A stretch of DNA of 53,256 nucleotides from Aliivibrio_A kagoshimensis (GCF_050337105.1 NZ_JAKJSQ010000026.1:1-53256); one strand, 5' to 3'; shown: positions 32,426 through 41,850, numbered from the stretch's first letter. Notes: a model not told the origin generated them from the letters alone. Made by a program: numbers and translations.

Positions 32426-33730
32426 ATGCAAGTTACTGTTGAAACAACTGAAGGCCTAGAGCGCCGCTTAAACATTACCGTTCCTGCTGCTAACATCGAA
32501 GATGCTGTAACAGCTGAGCTACGCAATATCGCGAAAAACCGTCGCTTTGATGGCTTCCGTAAAGGTAAAGTCCCAATGAGCATGGTTGCTAAAATGTACG
32601 GTAAAGCAGTACGTAATGATGTAATGGGTGAAGTTATGCACCGTCATTTCATCGAAGCGATTGTTCAAGAAAAAATCAATCCAGCAGGCTCGCCAACATT
32701 TGCACCCGTTGAAACTGAAGCAGGCAAAGATCTTGTTTTTGCTGCAACGTTTGAAGTATACCCAGAAGTTGAACTGAAAGATCTTGATAAAGTCGTTGTT
32801 GAAAAACCAGCGGTTGAAGTTAAAGACGAAGACATCACTGAAATGCTTGAAACACTGCGTAAGCAACAAGCAACTTGGGCTGAGACTGAAGAAGCTGCTG
32901 CGGAAGACTCTCGCGCAACTATCGATTTTAACGGTTCTATTGACGGTGAAGCGTTTGAAGGTGGCCAAGCTGAAAACTTCGCACTTGAAATGGGCCAAGG
33001 TCGTATGATCCCTGGTTTCGAAGAAGGTATTGCTGGTAAGAAAGCGGGCGAAGAGTTCACTATCACCGTTGATTTCCCTGCCGATTACCACGCTGAGAAC
33101 CTAAAAGGTAAATCAGCTCAGTTTGAAATCAAACTAACTAAAGTTGAAACTCGTGAGCTACCTGAGTTAACTGAAGAGTTTGTTGCTCGTTTTGGCGTTA
33201 AAGATGGTTCTATCGACGGTCTTAAAGCTGAAGTACGCAAAAACATGGAGCGTGAACTAGCACAAGCTGTTAAGTCTCGCATCAAAGAGCAAGCGATTAA
33301 CGGTCTAGTTGAAAACAACGACATCGACGTTCCTTCTGCGCTAATTGCACAAGAAGTTGACGTTCTACGTAAGCAAGCGGTTCAACGTTTTGGTGGCGAC
33401 GCTAAAAACACACCTGAGCTTCCAGCAGAACTTTTCGAAGAGCAAGCTAAGCGCCGTGTAGTGGTTGGCCTTCTTCTTGGTGAAGTAATCAAAACCGAAG
33501 AGCTAAAAGCAGACGAAGACAAAGTGAAAGCACTGATTGCTGACATGGCTTCTGCTTATGAAGACCCAACGGAAGTTGTTGCATACTACGAAGGCAACGA
33601 AGAGATGATGAACAACATGCGCAATGTTGCATTAGAAGAGCAAGCAATTGATGCGATTCTAGCAAAAGCATCTGTTTCTGATAAAGAAGTAAGCTTTCAA
33701 GAGCTTATGAATCAGCAGCAGCCAGCATAA
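32426..33730 (+). CDS. tig: Trigger factor
   Basis: Trigger factor is the ribosome-bound chaperone and peptidyl-prolyl isomerase that meets nascent chains. The 434-residue protein has the ribosome-binding tail with the signature GFRKGKVP (about 43-50). An FKBP-type PPIase domain follows (about 150-245, with ARATIDFNGSIDGEAF-like ESRATIDFNG and GMIPGFE-like GRMIPGFEEGI). The C-terminal helical arms complete it. The ATG at 32426 has GAGG nine bases upstream. It heads the tig-clpP-clpX-lon cluster that is conserved in gammaproteobacteria, with its own long structured leader. Confidence 0.97.
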   Translation: MQVTVETTEGLERRLNITVPAANIEDAVTAELRNIAKNRRFDGFRKGKVPMSMVAKMYGKAVRNDVMGEVMHRHFIEAIVQEKINPAGSPTFAPVETEAGKDLVFAATFEVYPEVELKDLDKVVVEKPAVEVKDEDITEMLETLRKQQATWAETEEAAAEDSRATIDFNGSIDGEAFEGGQAENFALEMGQGRMIPGFEEGIAGKKAGEEFTITVDFPADYHAENLKGKSAQFEIKLTKVETRELPELTEEFVARFGVKDGSIDGLKAEVRKNMERELAQAVKSRIKEQAINGLVENNDIDVPSALIAQEVDVLRKQAVQRFGGDAKNTPELPAELFEEQAKRRVVVGLLLGEVIKTEELKADEDKVKALIADMASAYEDPTEVVAYYEGNEEMMNNMRNVALEEQAIDAILAKASVSDKEVSFQELMNQQQPA

Positions 33731-33781
33731 TTGCTGTTTTGTTAAAGTAGACGTTGACTTAGAATCAACAGGTCTGCTATC

Positions 33782-33822
33782 AATGGTCCGTGTGAAGTTT
33801 TTCATCCGGGCCATTTATTTTT
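33782..33822 (+). terminator. Terminator between tig and clpP
   Basis: AATGGTCCG (33782-33790) pairs with CGGGCCATT (33807-33815) with one G-T pair. An inner GAA/TTC helix continues the stem, and a T-rich tail follows. Confidence 0.75.
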
Positions 33823-33852
33823 AGGCTTAGAATCAATTAATAGGTGCATGTA

Positions 33853-34476
33853 ATGAACAATCAAGAAAAAAGTACCATGTCTTCTATTCAGAATGCTCTA
33901 GTTCCTATGGTAGTAGAACAGACTCCACGTGGAGAACGTTCGTTCGATATCTTCTCTCGCCTTCTTAAAGAGCGTGTTATTTTCTTAACGGGTCAAGTTG
34001 AAGACAACATGGCTAACCTGATTGTAGCCCAGCTTCTTTTTCTTGAATCTGAGAATCCAGAGAAAGATATTTTTCTCTATATCAACTCTCCAGGTGGTTC
34101 TGTAACCGCAGGCATGTCAATTTATGACACCATGCAGTTCATTAAACCGAATGTGAGCACGGTATGTATGGGACAGGCATGTTCAATGGGCTCGTTCCTA
34201 TTAGCCGGTGGTGCTAAGGGAAAACGTTTCTGTTTGCCAAACGCGAGTGTGATGATTCATCAGCCTCTCGGTGGGTATCAAGGTCAGGCTTCAGATATTC
34301 AGATTCATGCTGAAAATATTTTAGCGACTAAAAAGAAATTAAATGCCATGCTGGCAGAACATACTGGTCAGCCGTTAGAAGTGATTGAAACAGATACGGA
34401 TCGTGATAACTTTATGACTGCGCAAGAAGCAGTTGATTACGGTTTGGTTGATGCGATTCTAACGACTCGTGACTAA
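33853..34476 (+). CDS. clpP: ClpP, ATP-dependent protease proteolytic subunit
   Basis: ClpP is the barrel-shaped serine protease fed by ClpX or ClpA. The 207-residue protein has the catalytic triad S111 (QACSMG), H136 (MIHQP) and D185, the same numbering as E. coli. A short N-terminal propeptide is expected to be removed. I chose ATG 33853 with AGGTG six bases upstream; the GTG at 33844 overlaps that site and is unlikely. It lies 89 bp before clpX. Confidence 0.98.
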   Translation: MNNQEKSTMSSIQNALVPMVVEQTPRGERSFDIFSRLLKERVIFLTGQVEDNMANLIVAQLLFLESENPEKDIFLYINSPGGSVTAGMSIYDTMQFIKPNVSTVCMGQACSMGSFLLAGGAKGKRFCLPNASVMIHQPLGGYQGQASDIQIHAENILATKKKLNAMLAEHTGQPLEVIETDTDRDNFMTAQEAVDYGLVDAILTTRD

Positions 34477-34565
34477 AGATTAAAATATTTGAGGCAGCAA
34501 ATTAACCATATTTGTTATAGACTCAAATAAAGAGACAAAAGCATTGCTTAGAAAGAGGTTAGCGA

Positions 34566-35846
34566 ATGACAGATAAGCGTAAAGATGATGATAACGGTAA
34601 GTTACTGTACTGCTCATTTTGCGGAAAAAGTCAGCATGAAGTACGTAAACTGATCGCCGGTCCATCGGTTTATGTGTGTGACGAATGTGTCGATCTTTGT
34701 AACGATATTATTCGTGAAGAAGTGAAAGATGCGCTTCCGACAAAAGAGAACAGCGAACTGCCGACACCACGTGAAATTCGTGAAAATCTCGATGATTATG
34801 TTATTGGACAAGATCATGCGAAAAAGGTACTCGCTGTAGCCGTATACAATCATTATAAGCGTTTACGTAATGGCGACAAAACGGCGGACGGTGTAGAGCT
34901 AGGCAAAAGTAATATTCTGCTGATCGGCCCTACAGGGAGTGGTAAAACACTGCTTGCTGAAACCTTAGCACGCTGTCTCGATGTACCTTTTACTATGGCT
35001 GATGCGACTACGCTTACTGAAGCGGGTTACGTTGGTGAAGACGTAGAGAACATCATTCAAAAGCTACTACAGAAGTGTGACTATGATGTAGCAAAAGCGG
35101 AACGCGGTATTGTCTATATCGATGAGATCGATAAAATCTCACGTAAATCTGACAATCCATCTATAACCCGAGACGTCTCTGGTGAAGGTGTGCAGCAAGC
35201 GCTATTGAAACTGATCGAAGGTACAGTTGCTTCAGTACCACCACAAGGTGGACGTAAGCATCCTCAACAAGAGTTTTTGCAGGTAGATACCTCTAAGATT
35301 CTCTTTATTTGTGGCGGTGCATTTGCCGGGCTTGATAAAGTGGTTGATCAGCGAGTAGCTACTGGTATTGGCATTGGTTTCGGTGCGGATGTTCGTTCTA
35401 AAGACGAAACGACGACACTGAGTGACCTGTTTAAGAAAGTGGAACCTGAAGATCTGGTTAAGTATGGATTGATTCCTGAGTTTATCGGTCGTCTTCCCGT
35501 CACGACAACATTGACTGAATTGGATGAGCAAGCGTTGATTCAGATTTTGAGTCAACCAAAGAATGCGCTGACAAAACAGTATGCTGCACTCTTTGATCTT
35601 GAAGGTGCTGAACTGGAATTCCGTGAAGATGCCTTAACGGCTATCGCTAAAAAAGCGATGGAACGTAAAACAGGAGCTCGTGGTTTACGTTCAATTCTTG
35701 AAGGTGTACTGCTTGATACTATGTATGAGCTGCCATCAACCAATGATGTTACTAAAGTGGTTATCGACAGTTCGGTGATTAATGGTGAGTCTGAACCACT
35801 GTTGATCTACGAAAATTCAGAATCTAAAGCGGCTGGAGCAGAGTAA
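34566..35846 (+). CDS. clpX: ClpX, unfoldase subunit of ClpXP
   Basis: ClpX is the AAA+ unfoldase that recognises ssrA-tagged and other substrates and threads them into ClpP. The 426-residue protein has the N-terminal zinc-binding domain (C16, C19, C38, C41), Walker A GPTGSGKT (about 120) and Walker B VYIDEIDK. The pore loop GYVGEDVE and the IGF loop (GIGIGFGAD region), which docks to ClpP, are also visible. Length is as in E. coli (424). Confidence 0.98.
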   Translation: MTDKRKDDDNGKLLYCSFCGKSQHEVRKLIAGPSVYVCDECVDLCNDIIREEVKDALPTKENSELPTPREIRENLDDYVIGQDHAKKVLAVAVYNHYKRLRNGDKTADGVELGKSNILLIGPTGSGKTLLAETLARCLDVPFTMADATTLTEAGYVGEDVENIIQKLLQKCDYDVAKAERGIVYIDEIDKISRKSDNPSITRDVSGEGVQQALLKLIEGTVASVPPQGGRKHPQQEFLQVDTSKILFICGGAFAGLDKVVDQRVATGIGIGFGADVRSKDETTTLSDLFKKVEPEDLVKYGLIPEFIGRLPVTTTLTELDEQALIQILSQPKNALTKQYAALFDLEGAELEFREDALTAIAKKAMERKTGARGLRSILEGVLLDTMYELPSTNDVTKVVIDSSVINGESEPLLIYENSESKAAGAE

Positions 35847-35875
35847 TCTGAACGGTTTTTACACGATATTGAATT

Positions 35876-35902
35876 AAAAAAGGAGGCTGATGCCTCCTTT
35901 TT
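35876..35902 (+). terminator. Terminator of clpPX
   Basis: AAAGGAGGC (35879-35887) and GCCTCCTTT (35892-35900) form a perfect stem with a 4-nt loop and T tail. Confidence 0.92.
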
Positions 35903-35922
35903 CATTTTAAGTGATTAATACC

Positions 35923-35950
35923 GTTGAAACTTACGAGTTAGCCCCCATAT
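35923..35950 (+). promoter_or_regulatory. Sigma-32 (heat-shock) promoter of lon
   Basis: GTTGAAA (35923-35929), a 13-bp spacer and CCCCATAT (35943-35950) closely match the RpoH consensus (CTTGAAA and CCCCATNT). It lies 33 bp before the lon start, as expected because lon is a heat-shock gene in E. coli. Confidence 0.85.
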
Positions 35951-35983
35951 AATCTGAAGAGCCTTGAAGGAAGAGAGAATAAT

Positions 35984-38356
35984 ATGAACCTAGAGCGTTC
36001 CGAACGCATTGAAATTCCGGTTCTGCCACTTAGAGATGTGGTGGTATACCCGCATATGGTCATTCCACTGTTTGTTGGCAGAGAGAAGTCAATTCGCTGC
36101 CTTGAAGCAGCAATGGATCAAAACAAGCAGATACTATTAGTTGCCCAAAAAGAAGCGGCTACTGACGAACCTGAAGTCGGCGATCTGTATTCTGTCGGCA
36201 CCGTTGCCACGATTCTTCAACTGTTGAAGTTACCAGACGGCACGGTAAAAGTTCTGGTTGAAGGGCAGCAACGCGCAAAAATCGAGCGCTTTATCGAAGG
36301 TGATTTTTTCTCTGCAGACGCTGAGTACCTTGTTACCCCTGAATTAGATGAAAGAGAGCAAGAAGTGATTGTTCGAACTGCCATTAATCAGTTCGAAGGA
36401 TTCATTAAGCTCAATAAAAAAATCCCACCAGAAGTGCTCACGTCACTCAATGGTATTGAAGAAGCTGCACGTTTAGCGGATACCATTGCGGCTCACATGC
36501 CACTCAAATTAGCCGATAAACAGAATGTACTTGAGATCATCGAAATCAATGACCGTTTAGAGTTCTTGATGGGGATGATGGAATCTGAGATTGATCTTCT
36601 TCAAGTAGAAAAACGCATTCGCGGACGTGTTAAAAAGCAGATGGAAAAGAGTCAGCGCGAATACTATCTAAATGAACAGATGAAAGCGATTCAAAAAGAG
36701 TTAGGGGATCTTGATGATGCTCCAGACGAGTTTGAAGCGTTAAAGCTGAAGATTGAAGAAGCTAAAATGCCAGCGGAAGCCAGAGTGAAATCTGAGCAAG
36801 AGTTGCAAAAGTTGAAAATGATGTCTCCGATGTCAGCTGAAGCGACGGTAGTCCGTAGCTATATTGATTGGATGATCAGTGTCCCATGGTCAAAACGCTC
36901 AAAAGTGAAAAAGAACCTCGCGAAAGCAGAAGAGGTGTTAAATGCGGATCATTATGGTCTAGAGCGTGTTAAAGAACGAATTCTTGAGTATTTGGCGGTT
37001 CAGAGCCGAGTCAATAAACTCAAAGGACCTATTTTATGTCTTGTTGGGCCTCCTGGTGTGGGTAAAACCTCATTAGGCCAGTCTATTGCGAAAGCCACTG
37101 GCAGAAAATATACGCGCATGGCGTTGGGCGGAGTTCGTGATGAAGCTGAGATTCGAGGTCATCGACGTACGTATATTGGTTCACTTCCAGGTAAGCTGAT
37201 CCAAAAAATGGCGAAAGTGGAAGTGAAAAACCCACTATTCTTGTTGGATGAAATTGACAAGATGTCTTCAGATATGCGAGGCGATCCTTCCTCTGCACTG
37301 CTCGAAGTACTCGATCCAGAACAGAATAATGCATTCAGTGACCACTATCTTGAAGTGGATTACGATCTTTCAGATGTGATGTTTGTTGCTACTTCAAACT
37401 CAATGAATATTCCAGGTCCGTTGCTGGACCGTATGGAAGTGATCCGTCTTTCCGGTTATACCGAAGATGAGAAGCTAAACATTGCGAAGAGTCACTTACT
37501 TAATAAGCAGATTGAACGCAATGGATTGAAACCTCACGAGATCACCATTGAAGACTCTGCGATTATCGGCATTATTCGTTACTACACTCGTGAAGCTGGG
37601 GTTCGTAGTCTTGAGAGAGAAATTTCGAAACTGTGCCGTAAAGCGGTGAAAAAGATCCTGTTAGAGAAAGATCTTAAAACGGTCACGATTTGCCAAGACA
37701 ATCTGAAAGAGTTCTTGGGCGTGCAGCGCTGTGATTTTGGTAAAGCGGATGACAGCAACCGAGTAGGTCAAGTGACTGGTTTAGCTTGGACAGAAGTAGG
37801 GGGCGATCTGCTCACTATTGAGACCGAGTCAATGATTGGTAAAGGCAAGCTTAGTTATACCGGCTCACTGGGTGATGTTATGCAGGAGTCTATCCAAGCG
37901 GCAATGACAGTGGTTCGTAGCCGTGCAGAGAAACTGGGTATCAACAGTGACTTCTATGAAAAACGTGACATCCACGTTCATGTTCCGGAAGGTGCAACAC
38001 CTAAAGATGGTCCAAGTGCAGGTATCGCAATGTGTACTGCTCTTGTATCAAGCTTAACGGGCAACCCAGTTAAAGCTGAAGTAGCGATGACAGGGGAAAT
38101 CACACTAAGAGGTGAAGTACTTCCAATTGGTGGACTAAAAGAGAAAATTCTCGCCGCACATCGTGGTGGAATCAAAACTATTGTCATACCAAAAGAGAAT
38201 GAACGTGATCTAGAAGAGATTCCAGAAAACGTTATTGCTGATCTGAAAATTCATCCCGTTCAGTGGATTGACGAAGTTTTAGTGATTGCTTTACAAGACA
38301 ACCCTCTCGGTATTGAGCTGGTAAGCACTCAAAACAGTGATACGCTGCAAAAATAA
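35984..38356 (+). CDS. lon: Lon protease
   Basis: Lon is the ATP-dependent protease that degrades misfolded and regulatory proteins. The 790-residue protein has the LON substrate-binding domain (1-200), a coiled-coil helical region, the AAA+ domain with Walker A GPPGVGKTS (about 357) and Walker B LFLLDEIDKM. The Ser-Lys dyad protease domain carries Ser in DGPSAGIAM near 685 and Lys in the GGLKEKILAAHRGG region. It is transcribed from a sigma-32-type promoter and ends in its own terminator. Confidence 0.98.
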   Translation: MNLERSERIEIPVLPLRDVVVYPHMVIPLFVGREKSIRCLEAAMDQNKQILLVAQKEAATDEPEVGDLYSVGTVATILQLLKLPDGTVKVLVEGQQRAKIERFIEGDFFSADAEYLVTPELDEREQEVIVRTAINQFEGFIKLNKKIPPEVLTSLNGIEEAARLADTIAAHMPLKLADKQNVLEIIEINDRLEFLMGMMESEIDLLQVEKRIRGRVKKQMEKSQREYYLNEQMKAIQKELGDLDDAPDEFEALKLKIEEAKMPAEARVKSEQELQKLKMMSPMSAEATVVRSYIDWMISVPWSKRSKVKKNLAKAEEVLNADHYGLERVKERILEYLAVQSRVNKLKGPILCLVGPPGVGKTSLGQSIAKATGRKYTRMALGGVRDEAEIRGHRRTYIGSLPGKLIQKMAKVEVKNPLFLLDEIDKMSSDMRGDPSSALLEVLDPEQNNAFSDHYLEVDYDLSDVMFVATSNSMNIPGPLLDRMEVIRLSGYTEDEKLNIAKSHLLNKQIERNGLKPHEITIEDSAIIGIIRYYTREAGVRSLEREISKLCRKAVKKILLEKDLKTVTICQDNLKEFLGVQRCDFGKADDSNRVGQVTGLAWTEVGGDLLTIETESMIGKGKLSYTGSLGDVMQESIQAAMTVVRSRAEKLGINSDFYEKRDIHVHVPEGATPKDGPSAGIAMCTALVSSLTGNPVKAEVAMTGEITLRGEVLPIGGLKEKILAAHRGGIKTIVIPKENERDLEEIPENVIADLKIHPVQWIDEVLVIALQDNPLGIELVSTQNSDTLQK

Positions 38357-38365
38357 CGATGATAA

Positions 38366-38402
38366 AGGCGCTGACAGGCTTAAAATGCTTGTCAGCGTTT
38401 AC
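38366..38402 (+). terminator. Terminator of lon
   Basis: An 11-bp stem (38369-38379 with 38387-38397, one G-T pair) with a 7-nt loop is followed by a short T run. Confidence 0.8.
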
Positions 38403-38529
38403 CTTGAAAGCTAAGTTAGTGATGTAGTTACTTAATACTTAGCTGGGCTAGGATAAAGGACTAATAAAAATATTACGGACAATAATGAACTGATTTAAAA
38501 ATGTCAGAAAATGAACTAGGGGTAAAACA

Positions 38530-38802
38530 GTGAATAAATCACAATTAGTCGACAAAATTGCAGAAAACGCAGATGTATCAAAAGCTTCAGCAGGTCGTGC
38601 ACTCGACGCATTTATCGAAGCCGTTACTGATTCTTTAAAAAGCGGAGACCAAGTAGCATTAGTTGGTTTCGGTACTTTCAGCGTACGTGATCGTGCAGCT
38701 CGCACAGGCCGTAACCCGAAGACGGGTGAAGAGATTCAAATTGCAGCAGCAAAAGTTCCTGCATTTAAAGCTGGTAAAGCACTTAAAGAAGCATGTAATT
38801 AA
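38530..38802 (+). CDS. hupB: HU-beta nucleoid protein
   Basis: HU is a small DNA-bending, nucleoid-associated protein. The 90-residue sequence has the HU/IHF signature GFGTFSVRDRAARTGRNPKTGE (residues 48-69) and the DNA-contacting beta-arm. The lon-linked position identifies the beta subunit. The start is GTG at 38530 with AGGGG eight bases upstream. It is flanked by terminators on both sides, so it is a separate unit. Confidence 0.97.
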   Translation: MNKSQLVDKIAENADVSKASAGRALDAFIEAVTDSLKSGDQVALVGFGTFSVRDRAARTGRNPKTGEEIQIAAAKVPAFKAGKALKEACN

Positions 38803-38898
38803 GAATCCAGTTTAAAAATAATAGTCTGAACTAATCACTATTAGAAAAGTCTATAAAAATGAACGCAAGGCTAGTAAAATAGTCGTGATGAGTCATTG

Positions 38899-38928
38899 GC
38901 GCATCGTTTGAGATGCGCTTTTTTTTTG
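38899..38928 (+). terminator. Terminator of hupB
   Basis: GCGCATC (38899-38905) and GATGCGC (38912-38918) form the stem, followed by T8 or more. Confidence 0.93.
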
Positions 38929-38989
38929 TATTTAAGTCAGTATACTTGGCTACAACCTTGCCCTTCATTTTCAGGAGATATGGCAGATT

Positions 38990-40864
38990 ATGATGGAACG
39001 ATTACGTGAAGGCGCTAGTAGCCTCGCAGTTAAAATTATTCTGGGTCTAATTATTTTTTCATTTGTTTTTGCAGGCGTAGGTAGTTACCTAGGCTCTGGC
39101 TCTCAGCCAGTAGCAGCAACAGTGGGTGATAGAGAGATTAGCCGCAATGAATTCGAACAAGCATACCAGAATGAGCGTAACCGTATGCAATCTCAACTTG
39201 GGGAGTATTTTTCGACTCTTCTTGGTGATCCTCAATACGTACAACAATTTCGCAAAACAATTTTGGACCGTATGATCAATGATATTTTGTTGAATCAACG
39301 TGCACAAGAGTTAGGGCTGCGCGTGAGTGATGCTCAAGTGCGTTCTGAAATTGTTAAGATGCCAGCGTTTCAAAATGCAGGTCAGTTTGATAAAGAAGTG
39401 TATGCTTCTGCTCTTCGTCGTGCCGGATATACGCCAGAAGGTTTTGCTGAGACAATGCGTCAAGACATGACGCGTAATCAACTTATTATGGCGTTACAAA
39501 GCAGTGATTTCACTCTTGAGAATGAAGTGAATCACTTGAACGAACTTGAAGTTCAGCAGCGTGAAATCAGAACGATTACTTTTGATATTGCCAAGCTGGC
39601 TGAACAAGCCGATGTCACTGAAGAGGCGATTCAATCCTTTTATGATGAGAATCAGTCACGCTTTATGCGACCGGATCAGGTTAAAATCTCTTATATTGAG
39701 CTCTCTGGAGAGGCATTGAGATCAGCGGTTTCTGTTTCTGATGAAGAGGTTGAAAAATACTTTACTGAGAACCAGGACAAATACTCTACGCTCGAGAAGC
39801 GTCGTGTTAGTCATATACTGATTCAAGGTGACGATAAAGAAAAAGCTCAAGCAGTACTAGACCGCATTAATAGTGGTGAAGATTTTGCTGCTGTTGCAAC
39901 TGAAGTATCTGATGATACGTTCAGTGCAGAAAAAGGTGGTGAGCTTGATTGGTTTGAGCGTGGGGTGATGGATCCTGCTTTTGAACAAGCGGCTTTTGAA
40001 CTCGCGAATGTGAATGATCGTACTGAGTTAGTTAAATCTGCCTTTGGTTACCACATTATTCAACTTGATGGTGTAGAAGCGCCAATAACCAAACCACTTA
40101 CGGATGTTCAAGCAAGTATCATTGCGACATTGCAAGATGAAAAAGCGGCTGGTGAGTTTTATGAGCTACAGACGACGTTAGCAGAAGTCGCTTTTGAAAT
40201 GCCAGATTCATTAGATGATGCAGCACAAGCGGTTAACGCTCAGATTAAAGAGTCAGATTTCTTCTCACGCTCTTCAGTACCTGAAGGGTTATCTACTCCT
40301 GCGGTGATTCAAGCTATCTTTAGCCCAGAAGTAAGAGAAGATGGACTGAACTCTGAAGTGATTGAGATCGCACCTGAGCATGTGGTTGTTGTTCGTGTTG
40401 ATGATAACCGCCCAGCTGCTGTACTGCCTTTGACTGATGTTAGCGAAGCAGTGAAAGCCCAACTAGCCCGTGATCTTGCTGAAAAACAAGCACAAGCGTT
40501 AGCAACGGATACTGTGGCTGCTTTACAATCGGATGATGCTGGAGAGCAATTCTTAACGGACAATGCGTTATCGTTCACTGAAGCTCGTACTATTTCACGC
40601 AGCGATACCTTAGCTCCAGAAGTGTTTAAGATTACGAAGCCGCTAGAGAACAGTAGTGTTTACGTTGAAGCGAGAGATGAGAGTAGCAATATCGTTGTTA
40701 TCGCACTTGATGGTGTACTGTCAGTGGCGAATGACTCGATGAAGCCGCAAGTATCTGCACGTTTAGCACGTAACCAAGCGCAACAAGAGCTGTCTGCCGT
40801 GCTAGAAGTACTACGAAGTGAAGAGAGTATTAGCTACCCAATTTTAGAAACATCTACAAATTGA
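38990..40864 (+). CDS. ppiD: PpiD, inner-membrane periplasmic folding factor
   Basis: PpiD is a membrane-anchored chaperone with a parvulin-like domain that assists proteins leaving the Sec translocon. The 624-residue protein has one N-terminal membrane helix (about 15-34, LAVKIILGLIIFSFVFAGVG), a SurA_N-like segment, and a parvulin domain (about 265-365) with RRVSHILIQ and AFGYHIIQLDGV. PpiD homologues have weak or no isomerase activity. The ATG-ATG start with AGGAG 12 bases before the first resembles E. coli (MM...). The position between hupB and comEA is typical for Vibrionaceae. Confidence 0.97.
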   Translation: MMERLREGASSLAVKIILGLIIFSFVFAGVGSYLGSGSQPVAATVGDREISRNEFEQAYQNERNRMQSQLGEYFSTLLGDPQYVQQFRKTILDRMINDILLNQRAQELGLRVSDAQVRSEIVKMPAFQNAGQFDKEVYASALRRAGYTPEGFAETMRQDMTRNQLIMALQSSDFTLENEVNHLNELEVQQREIRTITFDIAKLAEQADVTEEAIQSFYDENQSRFMRPDQVKISYIELSGEALRSAVSVSDEEVEKYFTENQDKYSTLEKRRVSHILIQGDDKEKAQAVLDRINSGEDFAAVATEVSDDTFSAEKGGELDWFERGVMDPAFEQAAFELANVNDRTELVKSAFGYHIIQLDGVEAPITKPLTDVQASIIATLQDEKAAGEFYELQTTLAEVAFEMPDSLDDAAQAVNAQIKESDFFSRSSVPEGLSTPAVIQAIFSPEVREDGLNSEVIEIAPEHVVVVRVDDNRPAAVLPLTDVSEAVKAQLARDLAEKQAQALATDTVAALQSDDAGEQFLTDNALSFTEARTISRSDTLAPEVFKITKPLENSSVYVEARDESSNIVVIALDGVLSVANDSMKPQVSARLARNQAQQELSAVLEVLRSEESISYPILETSTN

Positions 40865-40884
40865 TTGTAACTTCTATGTAATAC

Positions 40885-40917
40885 CGACGGGCTGCCATGT
40901 GCAGCCCGTCGTTTTTT
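40885..40917 (+). terminator. Terminator of ppiD
   Basis: CGACGGGCTGC (40885-40895) and GCAGCCCGTCG (40901-40911) form a perfect 11-bp stem with a T6 tail. Confidence 0.95.
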
Positions 40918-41001
40918 CTGCCCTATAACGTAAGAACATCTGCGTTCATTCAAGATGATAGGATACGCTAAATGGGAATCATAACCCAAGGAGCGACAAC
41001 T

Positions 41002-41310
41002 ATGTTTTTGATTATTAAACCTCTATTTACATTACTTTTAACCGCCGTTTTATTCCTGACTACACCGATAGCGATAGCTGAAGATACTGCCGTTGATACA
41101 TACCAAGGAATTGAGATTGTGGTTAATATTAATTCAGCGGATGCCGAGGAACTTGATCAGTTATTGATCGGCGTCGGGCCAAGTAAAGCAAAAGCGATTG
41201 TTGAATACCGAGATCAAAACGGTGCATTTACCAAAGCCGAAGATTTGATGCTAGTGAAAGGGATTGGACCGTCACTGTTTAACAAAAATCAGCCACGAAT
41301 TCGCTTATAA
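41002..41310 (+). CDS. comEA: ComEA-like competence DNA-binding protein
   Basis: ComEA binds incoming DNA in the periplasm during natural transformation. The 102-residue protein has a signal peptide (about 1-27, ending AIA) and a tandem helix-hairpin-helix domain (VNINSADAEELDQLLIGVG, then GPSKAKAIVEYRDQNGAF). ATG 41002 has AAGGAG at ideal spacing; an upstream ATG at 40972 would only lengthen the signal peptide and has no such site. In vibrios comEA follows ppiD and is induced by chitin through TfoX. Its 3' end overlaps the convergent rhombosortase gene by 22 bp. Confidence 0.92.
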   Translation: MFLIIKPLFTLLLTAVLFLTTPIAIAEDTAVDTYQGIEIVVNINSADAEELDQLLIGVGPSKAKAIVEYRDQNGAFTKAEDLMLVKGIGPSLFNKNQPRIRL

Positions 41311-41837
41311 CTCCACATTAGCAGGGCAAAGACGATGCCGTAGATTAGCCCTGCTAAATGTGCTTCGATGGCCACTCGAGCGTCAATAAGAACCATGGTT
41401 GAAGATGAAGCACCAAACAGTTGTTCCCAGATAACTTTAGCGATAATACCGCCGAGTAACCAGTAACCACTCTGTCGACCATATTGAATATCTTTTACGG
41501 CTCCCCAAGCGAGTAATCCGTGTATCACACCAGAGAGGCCAAAGTAGAGATCAATATCAGTTAAAAAGATCGATAACCCTACAACCAGCGAAGTAGACAA
41601 TAACAGTGGCAACAAGATTTGGTTGTTCAGGTACTCTTTAAACAGTAGATAAAAGATAATCAGGGCGCCTGAGTTCATTAATAGGTGCGCAAAGTTGGTG
41701 TGAGTGAAATTTCCTGTTACGATTCGCCATAACTCGCCATGATGGATCAACGCTCTGTCCCACAGTACCATTTCACTCACTGTTGGGATTTGAAAGGCCA
41801 CCATCAGGGCTAATAATAAAAGTAATAAACGCAGCAA
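41289..41837 (-). CDS. rrtA: Rhombosortase (rhomboid-family protease)
   Basis: Rhombosortase cleaves proteins with a C-terminal GlyGly-CTERM anchor, which allows their surface release or lipid attachment after type II secretion. The 182-residue protein is a rhomboid with about six membrane helices. It has the catalytic Ser S102 in FGLSGVIHGL and His H160 in AIEAHLAGLIYG. The LSGVxHGL form separates rhombosortases from GlpG (GxSGVxYAL). It overlaps comEA tail to tail, and tapT diverges 13 bp from its start. No GlyGly-CTERM substrate is encoded in the window. Confidence 0.87.
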   Translation of the reverse strand: MLRLLLLLLALMVAFQIPTVSEMVLWDRALIHHGELWRIVTGNFTHTNFAHLLMNSGALIIFYLLFKEYLNNQILLPLLLSTSLVVGLSIFLTDIDLYFGLSGVIHGLLAWGAVKDIQYGRQSGYWLLGGIIAKVIWEQLFGASSSTMVLIDARVAIEAHLAGLIYGIVFALLMWSYKRIRG

Positions 41838-41850
41838 AAAAGGTAACCTC

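Noticed and set aside
32519..33091. 190-residue open frame antisense to tig
   Set aside because: It lies wholly inside the conserved tig gene on the other strand, is rich in Phe and Lys by mirror coding, and has no recognisable domain.
33758..33836. CTTAGAATCAA repeated at 33758 and 33826 between tig and clpP
   Set aside because: Two 11-bp copies flank the tig terminator; too short and AT-rich to interpret without comparison.
38980..39009. Nine-codon upstream frame overlapping the ppiD start
   Set aside because: The AGGAG is only 2 bp from its ATG, too close for initiation, and fits the ppiD ATG better.
40938..40965. CRP-S type competence site before comEA
   Set aside because: A TGCGT half-site is present but the opposite half matches poorly, so I do not call it although TfoX control is expected in vibrios.
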